A stretch of 47,136 nt of DNA from an uncultured Acidimicrobiaceae bacterium (GTDB lineage Bacteria > Actinomycetota > Acidimicrobiia > Acidimicrobiales > SZUA-35): the NCBI GenBank assembly GCA_947259095.1, contig CAMYLA010000029.1:1-47136 (forward strand), written 5' to 3'. The position numbers and the translations under genes were made by a program. Under the pieces are notes generated by a model. That model was not told where the DNA came from and searched no databases. It was given only the letters and a program-made list of their open reading frames with translations. Positions 16,770-25,584 of the stretch are shown in pieces (the first letter of the stretch is position 1; every line of letters begins with the position of its first letter).

Positions 16770-19700
16770 ATGGTGACCGTGACCGATGGCCGAGCCGGGG
16801 CAGCCGCTGCTGAGGAGCCGGCCGAAGACGAGGCGACACAGGCCGAGCGGCTCATGGCCGAGGCGCTGTCGGAGGTGCTGGAGCTGGAGCAGGTGTCGGC
16901 GACGGCTGACTTCTTCGACGACCTTGGCGCTGACTCGATGGTCATGGCGCACTTCTGCGCCCGGCTCAGCAAGCGGGAGGATCTGCCGTCGGTCTCGATC
17001 AAGGAGGTCTACCAGCACCCTTCGATCAGAGCTCTGGCGGTGGCCCTTTCCGACGGCACACCCGGTCCTGTGTCGGCGCCGGAGATGAGGTCGCCACCAA
17101 CGCCGGCCGCTGCTCCAACACCGGTCGCCAACTGGCAGTATGTCCTGTGCGGGGCGATGCAGATGTTGACCCTGTTCGTGTTCGCCGCACTGACCGCCGT
17201 CGTCGTCGATCGAGGCTACGGGTGGGTCGCCGCCGGATCCGGGTTGGTCGATACCTACCTCCGGGCGACCCTCTTCGTCGGTGGGGTCTTCGTGGCTTGG
17301 TCGACCATTGCCATCGCGGCAAAATGGGCCCTGGTCGGGCGGTGGCGGCCCGAGAGGATTCGGATCTGGAGTCTCCGCTACGTCGGCTTCTGGTTCGTCA
17401 AGATCGTCGTCCAGTCGAACCCGTTGCGCGTCTTCGTCGGTACCCCGATCTATGTGCTGTATCTGCGGGCATTGGGGGCCAAGATCGGGCGAAATGTCGT
17501 GGTGCTCTCCCCGAGTGTGCCGGTGTGCGCCGACCTGCTCACGATCGGTGACAACACCGTCGTACGCAAGGACTCCTCCTTCACCTGCTATCGCGCCGAC
17601 GGTGGGTTCATCCACACCGGTCCGGTGACCATTGGCGCCGATGCGTTCGTCGGCGAGGCGACCGTGCTCGACATCCACACCTCGATTGGCGACCGGGGCC
17701 AGATCGGCCACGCCTCGGCCTTGTTGGCCGGGCAGTCGATTCCCGATGGTGAACGCCGAGTGGGGTCGCCGGCCGAGCAACCAACCGAGGTCGACTACCG
17801 GGCGGTTCCGCGCAGCGACCGGAGTTCCCTGCGGAGGCTCACGTATTCGCTGGCGCAGCTCCTCTTCTTGTTCGCGGTTACCCTGCCGCTGCCGTTCGGG
17901 ATCGCAATGGCGCTCGCCGAGTTGCGGATCTCGTCGACGGGGCTGCTCAACTCGGGGACGGCGCCGTTGTCCGGCTGGACGTTCTTCGGCGAGGTCCTGG
18001 TCTTCTCGATCGCGCTGTTCCTCATCCTCACCATCGTGAGGCTGGCGGTGGTTCTCACGATTCCCCGACTGCTGAAACGCGCCATAAAACCGTACAAGAC
18101 CTATCCGCTCTACGGCACCCGCTATTGGGCCCATCGGACCATCACCAGGGTGAGCAACGTCCCGTTCTTCACCAACCTGTTCGGAGACAGCTCCTACATC
18201 GTCCATTACCTGCACCTGCTCGGATACGACGTCTCCTTCGACGAACAAACAGGGGCGAACTTCGGACTGAACGTCAAGCACGACAATCCATTCAACGTCA
18301 GCGTCGGCCCGGGGACGATGGCCGCCGATGGGCTCTCGATCATCAACACCGACTACTCGAGCAGCTCCTTTCGGGTGTCCCCGGTGACCATCGCAGCGCA
18401 CAGCTACTTCGGAAACCAGGTCGCCTACCCTTCGCAGGGCAAGACTGGTGAGAACTGCCTGCACGCCTCCAAGGTCATGGTTCCGGTCGACGGCGACCGG
18501 CGGGAGGATATCGGATTCCTGGGCTCACCGAGCTTCGAGATCCCACGCCAGGTTCTCCGTGACCGCAAGTTCGACGACATGAAGCACGGCGACGAGTTGG
18601 CCAGGAGACTGGCGGCCAAGAACAGGCACAACCTGGCCACCATCGGACTGTTCCTGCTGGTGCGCTGGATCGCGTTGTTCGGAGCCGCCCTGTTCGCCCT
18701 GAGTGCGGCCGACTACTACACCCGCTACGGAGCGGCGGCTGTCCTGGCGGCTTCGATTCTCGCCACCGTGTCCGGAACGCTCTACTTCGTGTTCGTCGAG
18801 CGGGCCTCCACGGGATTCAAACCGCTCCGACCCCTCTACTGTTCCATGTACGAGCGGGAATCCTGGCAGGTCGAGCGTTTCTGGAAACTGAGCCGACAAC
18901 CGCAGTTGTTCAACGGCACCCCCATGAAAGGCCTGATCTGGCGGCTGCTCGGTGTGCGAGTCGGCCGACGCCTCTTCGACGACGGTGCCCTCCTGATCGA
19001 GAAGACCATGATCACCGTCGGGGACGATTGTGCGTTCAATGCCGCCAGCGTGATCCAGCCTCACTCCCAGGAGGATGGCTCGTTCAAGTCCGACTATGTC
19101 ACGGTCGGTGACGGCTGCACGCTCGGGGTCGGCTCCCTGGTCCACTACGGCGTGAGCATGGGCGACGGGGCGACGTTGGCTGCGAACGCGTTCCTCATGA
19201 AGGGCGCCGAGATCGAGCCACGGACCCACTGGGGCGACAACCCGGCCCGGCAGCTCGCAGACGAACCGTTTCACCAATCGGCGGAACTCGATGCAACCCG
19301 CAGGGTTGCCGAGCTCACAGCAGATGACGCTGTTGCGCCGGCGCTGGTGGCCGAAACCGAACCCCGACCTGTGGCCGGCGAGACCGGGAGGACCGATGAA
19401 CGAGAGGACGCCGTGAGCTCAAAACGAGGGACTGGCCGCGACTATTGGCGCGGTGTGCTGCTGGCCGGGGGGATGACGGCGATCCCTCGGTGGAGGCTCG
19501 GCCCGAGGGTCGACCAGCACGAGGTGGCCATCGCCGACGACCTCATGTCGGCGTTGGGCCGAGTAGCCGATGGGTTGGACGTCTCGTTCAACTCGATCGT
19601 ACTGGCGGCCCACGCCAAGGTTCTGGGTGCGCTGGCCGGCGAACAGGAGGTGACCACCGGCTACGTCGCAGTCGAAGGCGATCGACCGCTGCCCTGTCGA

Positions 19701-22700
19701 TTGACCACCGAACCCGGCACCTGGCGGGCACTGCTGTTGCACGCCGATCGGGTGGCGACCGACACGCTGTCGCACAGCGATGTCCTGGTCGACGATCTCC
19801 GGAAGGAATTCGGCCTTGCCGAGCCGCTGTTCGAGACCGTGCTCGATCCCGCCGGCAGCTGCGAGCTCCCCGAAGACACCGTCGTCTCGGTTGGGATCTC
19901 GCAACATGACGATCGTGGTCTCCTGCAGTTGCGGTATCGAGTGGATGTGCTCGACGCCGACGCCGCCGCCAGGATGGCCGGCTATCACCTGACAGCGCTC
20001 ACAATGATCGCAGCCGATCCCGAGGCCGAACACGGGCAGCAGAGCCTGTTGTCGGCCGAGGAGCTCGACTTCCAGCTGACGGGGCTGTCCGGGCCGCACC
20101 GGGAGCTGCCCGACCGCCGGTTCCACCAGCTGTTCGAGCAACGGGTGGCAGAACACCCGGATCGTGTCGCCGCCATGCACGGTCACCGGCCCTTGACCTA
20201 TCGACAGCTCAACGCTCGGGCCAACCAGCTTGGACGGGCCCTGCTGGCCCGAGGCCTTGGCCCCGAGGGTGTCGTTGCCGTGGTGACCGAGCGCAACCTC
20301 GACTGGATGGCCGCGGTCCTGGCCATCTTCAAGGCCGGGGGTGTCTATCTGCCCATCGAGCCGGACTTCCCTTCCGATCGAATCGCAACCACCCTGTCAA
20401 GGGCCGAGTGCAGGCTCGTCGTGACCGAAGCGGGCAGCACTGCGACGCTCGATGGCGCCCTCGATTCATTGAGCGGTGTGCAAACCCTGCTGGTCGATGC
20501 GGCCTACGGCGAAGAACATACCGAAGACAATCTCGGTATCGCCGTTGGCCCGGACCAGCTGGCCTACATCTATTTCACCTCGGGTTCCACCGGCGAGCCA
20601 AAGGGAGCGATGTGTGAACACATCGGCATGCTCAACCACCTCTACGCCAAGATCGACGACCTCGAGATCGGCGAAGGGGAGACGGTGGCCCAGATCGCTC
20701 CCCAGTGTTTCGACATCTCCCTCTGGCAACTCGTTTCGGCGCTGCTGGTCGGCGGTCGCACCCTGCTGATCGAACAGGAAACGATCCTCGACCCACCGCG
20801 GTTCGTAGATACCATCGTCGACGGCAGGGTCGCGGTGATGCAGGTCGTGCCGTCGTACCTCGAGGTCCTCCTGTCCTACCTCGGACAGGATCGCCGCGAC
20901 CTGCCGGAACTGCACTGCGTCTCGGTCACCGGCGAGGCCCTGACGCTCGAGCTCACCCAACGCTGGTTCGCCACCATGCCGGCGATCAAGCTGGCCAATG
21001 CCTACGGACTGACCGAGACCTCCGACGACACCAACCACGAGGTCATGGACCGGGCACCGGCCACAGGGGGCGTCCCGCTCGGCCGGGCCATCAACAACGT
21101 CGAGGTCCGGGTCGTCGACGAGCATCTGTCGCCGGTCCCGCTCGGCGCCCCCGGCGAGATCGTCTTCGCCGGGATCTGCGTCGGCCGCGGCTACATCAAC
21201 GACCCCGACCGCACCGGGCTGGCCTACCTGGCCGATCCGCTCCGCCAGGGCCAACGTCTCTACCGGAGCGGCGACTTCGGCCGGTGGCGGCCCGATGGGA
21301 AGCTGGAGTTCCTGGGCCGGCGAGATGCCCAGGTCAAGATCCGCGGCTTCAGGATCGAGATCGGCGAGATCGAGAACACCATCCAGAGCGTGCCCGGGGT
21401 GCGCCAAGGAGCGGTCGTCGTCACCGAGGGCGCCAACCAGAGCAAACAACTGGTCGGGTTCTACTCCGGTCAGCAACTCGAGGCCGATGCCTTGACCGGT
21501 CGGCTCGGCCGGTCGCTGCCGGAGTACATGGTCCCCTCCGTTTTCCACTGGCGGGAGACGCTGCCGCTGACCGGCAACGGCAAGATCGATCGAAAGGCCC
21601 TCATCGCGCTGGCCGGAGAGCTCGAAGCCAGCGGCCACGATGTCCTGCCACCGACCACTGCGGCCGAGGTGCGGCTGGCCGCCGCCTGGGCCGAGGTTCT
21701 CGGTGTCCCGGCCGATCAGATCGGACGACAGGACGACTTCTTCGAGCGGGGCGGCTCGTCGCTCTCGGCCGTCGAGTTGGTCATCGCTCTCGACGGCGAG
21801 GTGTCGCTCAAGGACGTCACCCGAGACTCCGTCCTCGCCGATCTGGCGCAACTGTTCGACGGCAACTCGCCATCGCAGTCGGGGCTGCTCCAGCTGCTGT
21901 CCGAGTCGGACGGCCCCAAGGCCGGCGCGCTGGTGTGCTTCCCATACGCAGGCGGGAATGCCATCAACTACCAGGCGATGTCCAGGGCCCTTCGGGGCAG
22001 TGGGCTGACGGTCTATGCGGTCGAGCTGCCGGGCCACGACCTGACCGCCGAGACCGAACCGTTCGAATCGATGGAACGAGTGGTCGAACAGGTCGTGGCC
22101 GAGATCGTCCAACTGGCGAGCGCTCCCATCCTGTTGTGGGGACACTCGTCTGGCACGGCGTTCGCGGTGGCGACCGCCCTTGCGTTGCAGGACGCCGGGG
22201 TGGATGTCGAGCGGGTCGTTCTCGCCGCCCAGCTGCCCGGCGACCCGGCGAACCGCCGGGCCCACATGGCCGAACTCGACCAACGGATCGATGCCGATCT
22301 CGCAGCAGGGCTGACCACCGACAGCGGCTACACCGAGCTCGGAGAGCTGAACGAGGAGCATGCGGCGCGCATCGGCGCCGCCTACCGCCACGACTGTGTC
22401 TCCGCTCATCGGTACCTGCTCGACGCCGTCGAGGACCCGCCGGCCGACAAACTGTCGGCGCCGGTCACCGTCGTCGTCGCCGCCGACGACCCGGCCACCG
22501 CCGAGTGGCGAGAACGGCACGGCGACTGGGGGGTGCTGGCCGAACACATCGATGTTCACGAGCTCCCCGACGGTGGCCACTACTTCCTTCGCACTCGCCC
22601 GGAGGAGGCAGCAGAGGCAGTGCTCCTGGCCGCACGACCATCGAGCAGCGGCAGCGACACAACCGACGGCGACAACATCGACAACATCGATATCGACATC

Positions 22701-23765
22701 ACCGACAACATCGATATCGACATCACAGACAACATCGAGAGCGACAACGGCGAACGCAACGGCTCAGGGCCTGCCTCGAGCTCGCCGCTCGACGTCGTCC
22801 TCCAGCCGGACAAGCCTCCGATCGTTCGGGTCGACACCAACGGCGACCCATCGAGTTGGGTGGCCGACAACCGCAACGACCTCCAAGCGGTGGTGGACGA
22901 GCACGGCGCCGTGCTCGTTCGCGGCCTCCAGCTCAGCGACGCAACCCAGGTTCATGCGATCACCAGGGCACTGGCGGTTGACCTCGTCGCCGAACGGGAA
23001 GCCTTCGCCGCCCGGCAGGAGTATCAGGGTGGGCTCTACTCATCGTCGGAGTGGCCGCCGAACCAGCAGATGTGCATGCACCACGAGCTGAGCTACCGGC
23101 TGGAGTCTCCTGCCCTGATGATCTTCGCCTGCCTGGTCGCACCGACCGGCGGCGGGGCGATCGCATTGGCCGACTCGCCGACCGTGCTCGAATCGTTGCC
23201 CGCCGAGTTGGTCGAGCGGTTCGAGCGAGACGGGTGGATGCTCACTCGCAACTACACCGACGAAATCGGGCTCTCTGTCGCCGAGGCCTTCGGTACCGAT
23301 GATCGTGAGGCGGTCGAGCGTTACTGCCGGGCCAACGACATCGAGGTCGAATGGCAACCGGACGGTGGGCTGCGCACCAGGCAGCGCCGACGGGCCATCG
23401 TCGACCACCCGATCACCGGTCAACGCTGCTGGTTCAACCAGATCGCATTCCTCAACGAGTGGACGATGAATCGCGAGGTGCATGACTTCCTCGTAGACAT
23501 GTACGGCGCCGACGGTTTGCCGTTCAACACCCGATTCGGAAATGGTGACCCGATCGGTGAGGAGGTCGTGCAGTTGATCAACGAGGTCTACGACGCAAAT
23601 ACCAGACGCGAGCCGCTGCAAAATGGCGACCTGCTCCTGGTCGACAACGTCCGCACCGCCCACAGTAGAGAGCCCTTCGAGGGCGAGCGGGAGGTCCTGG
23701 TCGGTCTTGGCGATGGTGTGCGCCTGGCGGAGGTCTCGCCAGGCTTCGAGTTGAAGGATCGGTGA
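16770..23765 (+). CDS. Hybrid Pls-like NRPS: T-(TM-LbH)x3-Chalf-A-T-TE-dioxygenase
   Basis: This 2331-residue megasynthetase starts at ATG 16770 (GGAGGA 7 bases upstream). Domains in order: carrier T1 (about 22-95, LGADSM, Ser56); three modules, each of paired membrane helices plus a left-handed beta-helix domain (about 119-345, 358-604, 620-834), as in the C-terminal region of the Pls/PosA/Gra-Orf30 family; a condensation-domain C-lobe without HHxxxDG (about 883-1097); adenylation domain (about 1114-1625, TSGSTGEPKG from 1270, Asp1315, Lys1605); carrier T2 (GGSSLS, Ser1664); thioesterase (GHSSG, Ser1793, His1937); acidic linker; TauD/SyrP-like dioxygenase (His2104, Glu2106, His2298). It should activate one amino acid, hydroxylate it while tethered or released, and possibly polymerise it at the membrane. 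Known Pls proteins place A-T first, so this order is unusual. Product unknown. Confidence 0.9.
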   Translation: MVTVTDGRAGAAAAEEPAEDEATQAERLMAEALSEVLELEQVSATADFFDDLGADSMVMAHFCARLSKREDLPSVSIKEVYQHPSIRALAVALSDGTPGPVSAPEMRSPPTPAAAPTPVANWQYVLCGAMQMLTLFVFAALTAVVVDRGYGWVAAGSGLVDTYLRATLFVGGVFVAWSTIAIAAKWALVGRWRPERIRIWSLRYVGFWFVKIVVQSNPLRVFVGTPIYVLYLRALGAKIGRNVVVLSPSVPVCADLLTIGDNTVVRKDSSFTCYRADGGFIHTGPVTIGADAFVGEATVLDIHTSIGDRGQIGHASALLAGQSIPDGERRVGSPAEQPTEVDYRAVPRSDRSSLRRLTYSLAQLLFLFAVTLPLPFGIAMALAELRISSTGLLNSGTAPLSGWTFFGEVLVFSIALFLILTIVRLAVVLTIPRLLKRAIKPYKTYPLYGTRYWAHRTITRVSNVPFFTNLFGDSSYIVHYLHLLGYDVSFDEQTGANFGLNVKHDNPFNVSVGPGTMAADGLSIINTDYSSSSFRVSPVTIAAHSYFGNQVAYPSQGKTGENCLHASKVMVPVDGDRREDIGFLGSPSFEIPRQVLRDRKFDDMKHGDELARRLAAKNRHNLATIGLFLLVRWIALFGAALFALSAADYYTRYGAAAVLAASILATVSGTLYFVFVERASTGFKPLRPLYCSMYERESWQVERFWKLSRQPQLFNGTPMKGLIWRLLGVRVGRRLFDDGALLIEKTMITVGDDCAFNAASVIQPHSQEDGSFKSDYVTVGDGCTLGVGSLVHYGVSMGDGATLAANAFLMKGAEIEPRTHWGDNPARQLADEPFHQSAELDATRRVAELTADDAVAPALVAETEPRPVAGETGRTDEREDAVSSKRGTGRDYWRGVLLAGGMTAIPRWRLGPRVDQHEVAIADDLMSALGRVADGLDVSFNSIVLAAHAKVLGALAGEQEVTTGYVAVEGDRPLPCRLTTEPGTWRALLLHADRVATDTLSHSDVLVDDLRKEFGLAEPLFETVLDPAGSCELPEDTVVSVGISQHDDRGLLQLRYRVDVLDADAAARMAGYHLTALTMIAADPEAEHGQQSLLSAEELDFQLTGLSGPHRELPDRRFHQLFEQRVAEHPDRVAAMHGHRPLTYRQLNARANQLGRALLARGLGPEGVVAVVTERNLDWMAAVLAIFKAGGVYLPIEPDFPSDRIATTLSRAECRLVVTEAGSTATLDGALDSLSGVQTLLVDAAYGEEHTEDNLGIAVGPDQLAYIYFTSGSTGEPKGAMCEHIGMLNHLYAKIDDLEIGEGETVAQIAPQCFDISLWQLVSALLVGGRTLLIEQETILDPPRFVDTIVDGRVAVMQVVPSYLEVLLSYLGQDRRDLPELHCVSVTGEALTLELTQRWFATMPAIKLANAYGLTETSDDTNHEVMDRAPATGGVPLGRAINNVEVRVVDEHLSPVPLGAPGEIVFAGICVGRGYINDPDRTGLAYLADPLRQGQRLYRSGDFGRWRPDGKLEFLGRRDAQVKIRGFRIEIGEIENTIQSVPGVRQGAVVVTEGANQSKQLVGFYSGQQLEADALTGRLGRSLPEYMVPSVFHWRETLPLTGNGKIDRKALIALAGELEASGHDVLPPTTAAEVRLAAAWAEVLGVPADQIGRQDDFFERGGSSLSAVELVIALDGEVSLKDVTRDSVLADLAQLFDGNSPSQSGLLQLLSESDGPKAGALVCFPYAGGNAINYQAMSRALRGSGLTVYAVELPGHDLTAETEPFESMERVVEQVVAEIVQLASAPILLWGHSSGTAFAVATALALQDAGVDVERVVLAAQLPGDPANRRAHMAELDQRIDADLAAGLTTDSGYTELGELNEEHAARIGAAYRHDCVSAHRYLLDAVEDPPADKLSAPVTVVVAADDPATAEWRERHGDWGVLAEHIDVHELPDGGHYFLRTRPEEAAEAVLLAARPSSSGSDTTDGDNIDNIDIDITDNIDIDITDNIESDNGERNGSGPASSSPLDVVLQPDKPPIVRVDTNGDPSSWVADNRNDLQAVVDEHGAVLVRGLQLSDATQVHAITRALAVDLVAEREAFAARQEYQGGLYSSSEWPPNQQMCMHHELSYRLESPALMIFACLVAPTGGGAIALADSPTVLESLPAELVERFERDGWMLTRNYTDEIGLSVAEAFGTDDREAVERYCRANDIEVEWQPDGGLRTRQRRRAIVDHPITGQRCWFNQIAFLNEWTMNREVHDFLVDMYGADGLPFNTRFGNGDPIGEEVVQLINEVYDANTRREPLQNGDLLLVDNVRTAHSREPFEGEREVLVGLGDGVRLAEVSPGFELKDR
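22680..22739 (+). repeat. 24-bp tandem repeat encoding the acidic linker
   Basis: A 24-bp unit beginning GACAACATCGATATCGACAT occurs at 22680-22703 and 22704-22727, with a half unit at 22728-22739. It encodes DNIDIDIT repeats in the linker between the thioesterase and the dioxygenase. The two full copies differ by one base. Confidence 0.9.
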
Positions 23766-24238
23766 GGATGCCACTATCAAAAGCCGTCGTGCGGGTCATG
23801 ATCAGTGTCGAACGGGATCTCGATTGTCGGCCCGAACTGATCTTCGACGCCTACGCCGACATCGACCAGCGGACCCGATGGAGCGTTCCCGACGATGAGA
23901 TCGTGGTGTTCGAGTCGCACGACTTTCGGGTCGGTGGTATCGACCGCTTCATCCGTGGTCCACGAGAGCACCCGACCATCGCCGGCACCATCCGTTACGA
24001 ACACATCGTCAGCCAAGAATGCATCGTCTTCACCGAACGTCTCAGCAACCCCAACAACGAGCTCCTCGCCGTCTCACTCATCACCTGGCTCATCGTTTCA
24101 TCCGGCACAAGCTCCCGGCTCACCATCACCGACCAAACAACATCGGTCGCCGGCAGTCGGCCCATCGAAGGCGCCCAGTACGGCTACGAGGTCATGCTCG
24201 ACCGGCTGACCCACCACCTCGCCAACCGCGGATCGTAG
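23762..24238 (+). CDS. SRPBCC/AHSA1 (START-like)-family protein
   Basis: This protein of up to 158 residues has the helix-grip pattern of the AHSA1/SRPBCC family. A first strand with RDLDCRPELIFDAYADIDQ is followed by RTRWSVPDDE, a central GGIDRFIRGP and a long C-terminal helix (GAQYGYEVMLDRLTHHL). These proteins enclose a hydrophobic ligand pocket. Roles range from lipid binding to polyketide aromatases, and the ligand here is unknown. GTG 23762 overlaps the NRPS stop (GTGA), implying translational coupling. ATG 23768 or ATG 23798 are alternative starts, the last giving MISVERDLDC, nearest the conserved strand. Coupling suggests a role with the NRPS product, which is inference. Confidence 0.75.
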   Translation: MRMPLSKAVVRVMISVERDLDCRPELIFDAYADIDQRTRWSVPDDEIVVFESHDFRVGGIDRFIRGPREHPTIAGTIRYEHIVSQECIVFTERLSNPNNELLAVSLITWLIVSSGTSSRLTITDQTTSVAGSRPIEGAQYGYEVMLDRLTHHLANRGS

Positions 24239-24382
24239 GCCGGGAAGAAACCGGCCGACGCCGTGGCATGAGCCTCTTGGACCGATGAACGAAGAGACGC
24301 CGGCTCCTAAGAGTCGAGCAGGACGTTCAAGGCTCAGTTCAGCTGTTTCGGAAAGGTCGCTCTCCAGTTCACGGACGGCGAA

Positions 24383-24541
24383 CTAGGCGGTTCTGGAAAT
24401 CCCTGCCTTCTTCAAGACGGCGGCCGGGACGCCGATTTGGCGAAACGCCGAATAGGTGATGCCTTTGCGTTCTGCGTAGCCCTTGGCTACCTTCTCGAAG
24501 CCGTTTTCGAGCTCGGCGAGATCGGTATGTTTTTTGGCCAT
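24383..24541 (-). CDS. Small conserved-looking basic protein
   Basis: The frame runs to 24622, but I start it at ATG 24541 (MAKKHTDLAELENGFEKVAK), giving 52 residues. The sequence continues with YAERKGITYSAFRQIGVPA and ends AVLKKAGISRTA. It looks like a small helical protein with a possible helix-turn-helix-like end. I recall similar short actinobacterial proteins of unknown function, so I judge it real with moderate confidence. Longer starts at 24556 or 24622 are possible. It lies between the START-like gene (convergent) and gluD (same strand, downstream of it). Confidence 0.55.
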   Translation of the reverse strand: MAKKHTDLAELENGFEKVAKGYAERKGITYSAFRQIGVPAAVLKKAGISRTA

Positions 24542-24684
24542 GACGACGACGAGCATCCTGCCCTTCGCCTCCAGTCGACCTCGGAACTCGCAGGGCACTG
24601 ATGTCCTGTCGAGCGGTCCCAATCGGTGCTCCGTCCGGTGGCAGACCCTGCCGACCGGCTTGGAGCGACAGTGTCCGACGTACG

Positions 24685-25584
24685 TTACGGCCCTACGGTG
24701 ATGCCAACCTCGAGGTCGGCGTCGATTTCCGCTTCGTCAACTGTCGCGGCTGCGACCTGTGGGTCGCGTTTTTGGCGAGATTCCAACCGCTCGGCCAGTT
24801 TGGCCATGGCCCATACCAGGATGAAGTACACGACGCCGACCGCCACGTAGGCTTGGAAGTTGTCAACCTCGGTGCCACGAAAGTTGGCGGTGCCCTGACC
24901 CCTGCGCACAAATTCCTCGTAGCCGATCACAAACCCGAGCGAGACGTCCTTGGTCAGGGTTGCCATCTGGGCCACGATGGCGGGAACCATCCGTCGGACC
25001 GCCTGGGGCAGTATGACAATGAACATGGTCTGCCAGTAGGTCATGCCGATCGACTGGGCGGCCTCGGTCTGCCCCGAATCCAGTGAGCGCACCCCGGCCC
25101 GGAAAATCTCCGACAGGACCGCTGAGTTGTAGAGCACCAGGGCGATGATCAGGGCCCCGAAAACGCCGAACAGGGCATCGCCTCCTCGCTCCCTCGCAAG
25201 CGAGGTGTCGATGGCGAACATCCCGGCGATCAGCAGCAGCAGCGGCAGGGCTCGAAAAAGCTCGACCCAGCCGACAGCAAAAGTGATGGCGGGCTTGGCC
25301 TTCGACATATTCATCAAGGCCAAGCCGAAACCGACAGCGATGGCCAGGATCCCGGCCACAACGGCGGCAATGACCGTTGCCAAGAGGCCTTTGGCCAGGA
25401 ACTCCAGTGTGTCCGCTTGGAAAAGGTCGGTCCATTTCGCGGCCTCGAGCTGGCCGTTGTTCTTGAGCTGGAAATATACCCAGATCACGACGGCGGCTGC
25501 GGCCACGAGAGCGACGATGGTGCCGATGCGAACCCGCCGCTTGCCTCGAGGACCGAGCTCTTCGATCAGAACATTGGTAGTCAT
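24685..25584 (-). CDS. gluD: Amino-acid ABC transporter permease (GluD-like)
   Basis: This 299-residue membrane protein of the polar amino-acid permease family has five or six hydrophobic segments. The cytoplasmic coupling loop (EAAQSIGMTYWQTMFIVILP) contains the EAA motif that contacts the ATPase. The N terminus has a basic cytoplasmic lead and the C-terminal tail is long and acidic. Its ATG overlaps the stop of gluC by 4 bp (ATGA), so the two permeases are translationally coupled. It is the last gene of a four-gene operon in the order ATPase, binding protein, permease, permease, matching gluABCD of corynebacteria. Substrate is probably glutamate or a related amino acid, by analogy. Confidence 0.85.
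   Translation of the reverse strand: MTTNVLIEELGPRGKRRVRIGTIVALVAAAAVVIWVYFQLKNNGQLEAAKWTDLFQADTLEFLAKGLLATVIAAVVAGILAIAVGFGLALMNMSKAKPAITFAVGWVELFRALPLLLLIAGMFAIDTSLARERGGDALFGVFGALIIALVLYNSAVLSEIFRAGVRSLDSGQTEAAQSIGMTYWQTMFIVILPQAVRRMVPAIVAQMATLTKDVSLGFVIGYEEFVRRGQGTANFRGTEVDNFQAYVAVGVVYFILVWAMAKLAERLESRQKRDPQVAAATVDEAEIDADLEVGITVGP

Noticed and set aside
16737..18464. Minus-strand 575-codon frame opposite the NRPS start
   Set aside because: It is antisense to clear carrier and membrane/beta-helix coding sequence, is low in sequence complexity (Arg, Asp, Gly, Gln) and resembles no family. GC-rich DNA produces such shadows.
20466..22580. Minus-strand 704-codon frame opposite the adenylation and thioesterase domains
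   Set aside because: Shadow of the NRPS; the plus strand holds all conserved motifs.
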